Of a stretch of DNA of 9,032 nt, positions 5,809 through 9,032 are shown piece after piece; position 1 is the stretch's first letter; every line of letters begins with the position of its first letter. The DNA is taken from the NCBI RefSeq assembly GCF_024699075.1, contig NZ_JAILQF010000485.1:1-9032 (forward strand), given 5' to 3'. The notes beneath the pieces were generated by a model, which saw nothing but the letters and a program-made list of their open reading frames with translations, ran no database searches and was not told where the DNA came from. The DNA is from Butyrivibrio sp. (GTDB lineage Bacteria; Bacillota_A; Clostridia; Lachnospirales; Lachnospiraceae). Position numbers and translations under genes: made by a program.

Positions 5809-7884
5809 TCATTCATCAAGAAGATTGGTCATACTCTTCATGCTAAGTCCGATAGTTGATGCATTGTGAAGGAATGCTGTAGTTGTTGGAGTGAAGATCC
5901 CAAGCATACCCATTATGATCAGGAAAGAATTAAAGCCTATGATCGAATTATAATTAAGGTTAATCCTTCGCATCAGCCCGGTGCTGAGCTTTCTCAGTGT
6001 CAAAAGACTGCTAAGATCGTCCGAAGATATGGTTATATCTGCAATTTCCATTGCTATGGAAGCACCGCTACTTACAGCTATACCGGCATCTGCTTCTGAC
6101 AGGGCAGGAGAATCGTTGATTCCATCGCCTATCATGATAACTTTCCTTCCGGCTTCATGCTCTTTTCTTATAAAATCAGCTTTGTCTTCAGGTAGAACTT
6201 CAGAGAAGTACTGTGTAACTCCGGTCTTCATTGCTACAGAATGAGCTGTTCGTTCGCTGTCGCCTGTCATCATGACTACCTTTTCAAAACCGGCTTCTTT
6301 GAGCTTCTTGATAACAGAAGGTGCCTCTTCTCTAAGAGGGTCTTCAATCAGTATAACTGCAGCCAGTTCTTCACCGATTGCCATGTAAAGGTGCGAATAT
6401 TCAGGCGGAAGAGCATCGAATTTATCTGTATATCCATGAGGAACAGTGCATTTCTCGTCTTCAAAGATATAATGATGACTTCCTATGCATACCTTCTTGC
6501 CGTCTATTGTACTGGATATTCCATGTGCGACGATATAGGTTGCTTTAGTATGCTTTTCTTCGTGAATAAGTCCTTTATCTTCTGCAGCTTTGACAACCGC
6601 ATTGGCAATGGAGTGAGGATAGTGCTCTTCAAGACATGCTGCAAGTCTCAGCATTTCATCCTCGTCCTGATCCCCAAAAGTAACAACCTTGGCTACCTTA
6701 GGAGTAGCATAGGTGAGTGTACCTGTTTTATCAAAAACTATGGTATTTGCTTCTGCAACGGCTTCCATAAACTTGCCGCCCTTAACAGATATCTTATGAT
6801 CACCGGCTTCTCTCATAGCTGAGAGAACGGATATAGGCATGGCAAGCTTGAGTGCGCAGCAGAAATCTACCATTAGTATAGAAGTTGCTTTGGTAGCATT
6901 TCTGGTAAGTAACCATGTAAGAATAGTAGCTCCAAAAGTATATGGTACAAGTCTGTCTGCAAGGTGTGATGCCTTGGCTTCAGATTCTGACTTGAGCTTT
7001 TCAGATTCTTCTATCATGGCAACAATACGGTCATATCTTCCCTGACCTTGTGCTTTTTGAACCTTAACGACAATCTCGCCTTCATCAATAACAGTACCGG
7101 CATATACCAGAGATCCTGCGTCCTTATGAACAGGTTCGGATTCGCCTGTCATGGCAGCCTGATTGACAGAGGCATCACCACTTTCAACTATGCCGTCAAG
7201 AGGGATCATGTTACCTGTTCTGACTACGATATTGTCATTTTCTTTAACATCAGATACATTAGCAAGGATTTCCTGGCCATCTGATGCTATTATCCATACT
7301 TTATCTACGTTAAGGGACATGGCTCTTGCAAGATCATCAACTGACTTCTTGTGTGTCCAGTCCTCCATCATCTCACCCATCTTAAGAAGGAACATTACAT
7401 TGCTTGCTGTCTGAGGATCACCTCTAAGAAGTGATACTGCGATGCTAGTTGCATCCAGAACTGAGACTTCAAGCCTTCCGGATAAGAGACAACGAAGCCC
7501 TCTGAATATGTATGGGAGAGCTCTTATATGAATAATAATTCTCCTTATAGAGAACGGTATGATGAATCTTCTCACAAGCTTATTGGCTATATGGAAGAAC
7601 ATCTTTTCTTCATATTCGATTCGAAGCAGCCTTCCGGTATGTTCCGGCACGGCAACTTCCATACTGTCGTTATATTCGGAAAATGCTTTTATCAGATCAT
7701 CTCTTTTAGATATTTCATAGTGAACAATGGCATTAGAAGTACGCTCATTGACTTCAGCCTTATGTACAAATGAAAGAGAAGAGAGATAATATTGGATTTT
7801 ATCTGCTTCAAAACAGGACATATGGCGCACAGAAATATGTACACGCATACGTCCCCTGCTTTCGTGCAATATCTTACAATTCAT
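5809..7884 (-). CDS. P1B-type heavy-metal-transporting ATPase, CtpC-like, with FCC in place of CPC
   Basis: A 691-residue membrane pump that uses ATP to move a transition metal out of the cytosol. Residues 1-75 form an HMA-like domain without a CxxC (only C3 and C24). Membrane segments follow near 105-130 and 140-160. The actuator domain holds T246-G-E-S249. Helices near 310-350 contain F341-C-C-A-L-K-L-A-M-P350, where most P1B pumps have C-P-C-A-L-G-L-A-T-P, so the intramembrane site lacks its usual proline. D385-K-T-G-T is the phosphorylation site; the nucleotide domain has E-H-Y-P-H-S (420-425); T540-G-D and G587-D-G-I-N-D-S-P complete the hinge. The last helices run about 645-685, ending in H-N-A-S-T-I. 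The ATG at 7884 is preceded by GAAAGG. It lies 46 bases downstream of the 93-residue cysteine protein, probably in one operon, and ends at a strong terminator. The metal (Zn, Mn, Fe or Cu) cannot be assigned. Confidence 0.92.
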   Translation of the reverse strand: MNCKILHESRGRMRVHISVRHMSCFEADKIQYYLSSLSFVHKAEVNERTSNAIVHYEISKRDDLIKAFSEYNDSMEVAVPEHTGRLLRIEYEEKMFFHIANKLVRRFIIPFSIRRIIIHIRALPYIFRGLRCLLSGRLEVSVLDATSIAVSLLRGDPQTASNVMFLLKMGEMMEDWTHKKSVDDLARAMSLNVDKVWIIASDGQEILANVSDVKENDNIVVRTGNMIPLDGIVESGDASVNQAAMTGESEPVHKDAGSLVYAGTVIDEGEIVVKVQKAQGQGRYDRIVAMIEESEKLKSESEAKASHLADRLVPYTFGATILTWLLTRNATKATSILMVDFCCALKLAMPISVLSAMREAGDHKISVKGGKFMEAVAEANTIVFDKTGTLTYATPKVAKVVTFGDQDEDEMLRLAACLEEHYPHSIANAVVKAAEDKGLIHEEKHTKATYIVAHGISSTIDGKKVCIGSHHYIFEDEKCTVPHGYTDKFDALPPEYSHLYMAIGEELAAVILIEDPLREEAPSVIKKLKEAGFEKVVMMTGDSERTAHSVAMKTGVTQYFSEVLPEDKADFIRKEHEAGRKVIMIGDGINDSPALSEADAGIAVSSGASIAMEIADITISSDDLSSLLTLRKLSTGLMRRINLNYNSIIGFNSFLIIMGMLGIFTPTTTAFLHNASTIGLSMKSMTNLLDE

Positions 7885-7930
7885 ACTTTGCCTTTCAGTT
7901 AAAGTCGTATAACGTTTCAGATGTTACGAC

Positions 7931-8212
7931 TTAAGCCTCAGCTTCAGCGAGAACAGCCTTTGCATCTGCAATCTCTTTGGCTTTCTCATCAGCATATCTC
8001 TTCTCATTGATCTCTTTAGCGTCAGCACTTATATCCTGGCAGTTTTCTTTGATGTTTGTATAAGTTTCAAGGCAAGTATCTTTGCATCTGAATGCTGCAG
8101 CTGTTATGTGAGTGTAGCATTTCTTTGCATCTTTACTGGAGAGAACCTTAACTCCTGCTGTTCCGATCACAAATCCACATGCGATCTTACCTAATGTACT
8201 CCATCTACTCAT
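7931..8212 (-). CDS. Small one-helix, cysteine-bearing protein, putative partner of the metal ATPase (DUF6110-like)
   Basis: A 93-residue protein. Residues 6-24 (T-L-G-K-I-A-C-G-F-V-I-G-T-A-G-V-K-V-L) form a Gly/Ala-rich membrane helix. They are followed by S-S-K-D-A-K-K (25-31) and a long predicted helix to the end, rich in Lys, Glu and Ala. The S-K-D-A-K-K and T-A-A-A-F-R-C-K-D parts match, from memory, the small DUF6110 proteins of Clostridia. Cysteines are at 12, 32, 43, 47 and 58. The last four are spaced 11, 4 and 11, which would align them on one helix face. The layout resembles mycobacterial PacL (DUF1490) proteins, which assist CtpC-type ATPases as membrane-anchored metal chaperones; that role is inference here. 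It is the first gene of the ATPase operon, with GAAAGGAAAT before the ATG at 8212. Confidence 0.8.
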   Translation of the reverse strand: MSRWSTLGKIACGFVIGTAGVKVLSSKDAKKCYTHITAAAFRCKDTCLETYTNIKENCQDISADAKEINEKRYADEKAKEIADAKAVLAEAEA

Positions 8213-8455
8213 AATTATTTCCTTTCTTTAGTAAAAAAAATTCCGAATTGCTTTACGGGGTTTAATAATTATAACCCCATGCCGCATGTGAAGTTATGGC
8301 TAACTTATGAGAAAATTTCTCAATAAGAAAATAATGAAAACATGGGGCAAAAACAAAAAAATTGCTTTATTTTATATTTTTTAATTGATAACATTATAGT
8401 TAGAGATCAAAATTACCGATTATATTAATATGACGTAAAAAAGGAGGGTTTTAAA
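8213..8455. promoter_or_regulatory. Divergent control region of the metal ATPase operon and the short-peptide genes
   Basis: A very AT-rich 243-base region. A perfect TATAAT (8273-8268, minus strand) could be the -10 of the ATPase operon, but the -35 is poor (TAACTT). For the rightward genes, TTGATA (8385-8390) is a good -35 without a good -10 (CAAAAT at 8408-8413). It contains several inverted repeats: GGGGTT/AACCCC (8257-8278), AAGTTA-TGGC-TAACTT (8291-8306), TGAGAAA-A-TTTCTCA (8308-8322), and a distant CCCCATG/CATGGGG pair (8275-8281 with 8341-8347). An eight-T run on the minus strand (8241-8234 region) lies just before the ribosome site of the first gene. Confidence 0.5.
8308..8322. promoter_or_regulatory. 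7-1-7 palindrome, Fur-family-like operator
   Basis: TGAGAAA-A-TTTCTCA is a perfect 7-1-7 inverted repeat. The Fur/Zur/PerR consensus is usually written TGATAAT-N-ATTATCA, so the outer TGA and TCA and the inner AA and TT agree, while two symmetric positions differ. It lies about 35 bases upstream of the likely -10 box of the ATPase operon. No Fur-type gene is in the window. Confidence 0.4.
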
Positions 8456-8536
8456 ATGAAGTATCATAAGTTTTTTGCATGGGCAACAGTAGCATGTTTT
8501 ATCCTTACAATGATCACAGGTTATAAGAAGCAGTAA
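8456..8536 (+). CDS. 26-residue hydrophobic peptide, conserved-looking
   Basis: ATG at 8456 is preceded by AAGGAGGG (8441-8448), the strongest ribosome site in the window, at ideal spacing, which is the main reason to accept so short a gene. The product M-K-Y-H-K-F-F-A-W-A-T-V-A-C-F-I-L-T-M-I-T-G-Y-K-K-Q is one membrane helix flanked by basic residues. I recall a family of about 30-residue Clostridial proteins beginning 'M-K-K-x-H-K-F-F-A' that sit next to metal-transport genes, but cannot confirm the name. It is divergent from the ATPase operon and 24 bases ahead of a second small gene. The sequence shows no metal motif beyond His4 and Cys14. Confidence 0.65.
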   Translation: MKYHKFFAWATVACFILTMITGYKKQ

Positions 8537-8560
8537 TACTGCCACAATGAGGGATATTTT

Positions 8561-8719
8561 ATGGCGAAGAAAAAGCACGAAGATCTGTACATATCCGATT
8601 CCGGAGTCATGGTAGACCGAAGTTTCAAGAAGGTTACATTTTTTGTAGTGTCTTGCAGAATAATGAGTATTATTCTGATTATACTTGGTATTGCCGCATT
8701 TATAGAAGGAAACTTTTAA
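8561..8719 (+). CDS. 52-residue single-helix membrane protein, unknown
   Basis: ATG at 8561 follows GAGGGA (8549-8554), with a spacing of six bases. The N-terminal half (M-A-K-K-K-H-E-D-L-Y-I-S-D-S-G-V-M-V-D-R) is charged and presumably cytosolic. Residues 27-48 (F-F-V-V-S-C-R-I-M-S-I-I-L-I-I-L-G-I-A-A-F-I) form a membrane helix, and the protein stops four residues later with E-G-N-F. The gene is 24 bases after the 26-codon gene and likely co-transcribed with it from the control region shared with the metal ATPase operon. I do not recognise the family. The N-in topology and small size suggest an accessory subunit or regulator of a membrane complex; this is a guess. Confidence 0.65.
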   Translation: MAKKKHEDLYISDSGVMVDRSFKKVTFFVVSCRIMSIILIILGIAAFIEGNF

Positions 8720-8776
8720 AATGTAACTTTTGTAAGGGGCTATAAGGCTTATGATAAGCCTGCAACTTTTACATTT
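8719..8776 (+). other. Nested inverted repeats before the ion-channel gene
   Basis: AAATGTAA (8719-8726) is complementary to TTACATTT (8769-8776), enclosing the tight hairpin AGGCTTA-TGA-TAAGCCT (8745-8761). The hairpin is followed by GCAACTTTTAC, a weak T-rich tail, so it may be a terminator or attenuator for the two small genes upstream. It ends 29 bases before the channel ATG. Confidence 0.4.
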
Positions 8777-8805
8777 ATTTTGCGACTTTTAAGGAGCTGC
8801 AATCT

Positions 8806-9032
8806 ATGGAAGGTTTTAAAAGACGACTTTATGAGATCATAGAAGTTTCCCACGAGGGTGACTATTCAAGTAAAGCTTATGACACCCTTATGACTGTTGC
8901 AGTAATAGTGGGAATGATACCTTTAACATTAAAAAAAGATAATAACTATACTGTGATGATAGAGTTTCTCACAGGAATTATCTTTTTGCTTGATTATCTT
9001 GCCAGGGTTTATACCGCTGATTATAAGATGGG
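8806..9032 (+). CDS. Voltage-gated-type ion channel (Ion_trans family), N-terminal part
   Basis: The first 75 codons of a gene cut by the right edge. ATG at 8806 follows AAGGAG (8791-8796). After a charged cytosolic start (M-E-G-F-K-R-R-L-Y-E-I-I-E), residues 28-44 (D-T-L-M-T-V-A-V-I-V-G-M-I-P-L-T-L) look like S1. Residues 53-69 (M-I-E-F-L-T-G-I-I-F-L-L-D-Y-L-A-R) look like S2, with its conserved acidic residue and Arg, followed by V-Y-T-A-D-Y-K. This D-Y-L-x-R-x-x-T-A-D-Y-K signature is typical of bacterial potassium-channel-like Ion_trans proteins. The S4 sensor, pore loop and selectivity filter are outside the window, so potassium selectivity is only presumed. Confidence 0.8.
   Translation, partial: MEGFKRRLYEIIEVSHEGDYSSKAYDTLMTVAVIVGMIPLTLKKDNNYTVMIEFLTGIIFLLDYLARVYTADYKM

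Noticed and set aside
6241..6822. 193-codon plus-strand frame opposite the metal ATPase
   Set aside because: It is fully antisense to a clear P1B ATPase, Cys/Phe/Ile-rich as antisense shadows are, and lacks a ribosome site.
8213..8347. Metal-sensing riboswitch (NiCo/czcD or yybP-ykoY type) upstream of the ATPase operon
   Set aside because: The region is too AT-rich and lacks the conserved cores of these classes as I know them; only generic inverted repeats are present.

Overview
The window looks like chromosomal DNA from an AT-rich, low-GC anaerobic Firmicute. A Lachnospiraceae member of the Butyrivibrio/Pseudobutyrivibrio kind is the best guess. The reasons are strong AAGGAGG-type ribosome sites, codon use, an acidic-linker lipoprotein, and the types of short metal-associated proteins present. 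This assignment is inference from style, not a database match. No rRNA, tRNA, CRISPR array, insertion sequence or origin is visible.

Left part (1-3740). A partial HdeD/DUF308-type membrane protein on the minus strand (1-436) runs off the left edge. A lipoprotein gene (646-1683, +) with a long Ser/Asp/Glu-rich linker converges on a two-helix membrane protein of unknown function (1696-2403, -). The latter has a well-formed promoter inside what would otherwise be an N-terminal extension. A divergently transcribed extended SDR of the dihydroflavonol-reductase-like type (2610-3659, +) follows and ends in a long AT-rich hairpin (3688-3737).

Middle (3741-5273). Just after that hairpin lies a 16-codon relic, boxed in by stop codons, that still spells a textbook Walker A sequence. 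It is probably the last trace of a deleted ATPase gene. An acyltransferase-3 membrane protein (3845-4939, -) is next, then a 334-base gap with no convincing gene.

Right part (5216-8719) is the most interesting. It reads as a metal-handling island. It holds a small MxCxxC HMA protein started from GTG behind a perfect 16-bp palindrome; a possible 58-residue membrane peptide; a shared bidirectional terminator; a P1B-type metal ATPase whose intramembrane CPC motif reads Phe-Cys-Cys; and, just upstream of the ATPase in the same direction, a 93-residue one-helix protein with a patterned set of cysteines. The pairing recalls the mycobacterial CtpC ATPase with its PacL (DUF1490) partner. The divergent control region carries a 7-1-7 Fur-family-like palindrome and other inverted repeats. 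On its other side lie two very short genes (26 and 52 codons) with good ribosome sites.

Right edge (8806-9032). The start of a voltage-gated-type ion channel lies behind a structured, repeat-bearing intergenic stretch. Taken together, the right half looks like a transition-metal homeostasis unit: cytosolic HMA carrier, exporting ATPase, membrane-anchored partner, and metal-type operators. The metal itself cannot be read from the sequence.
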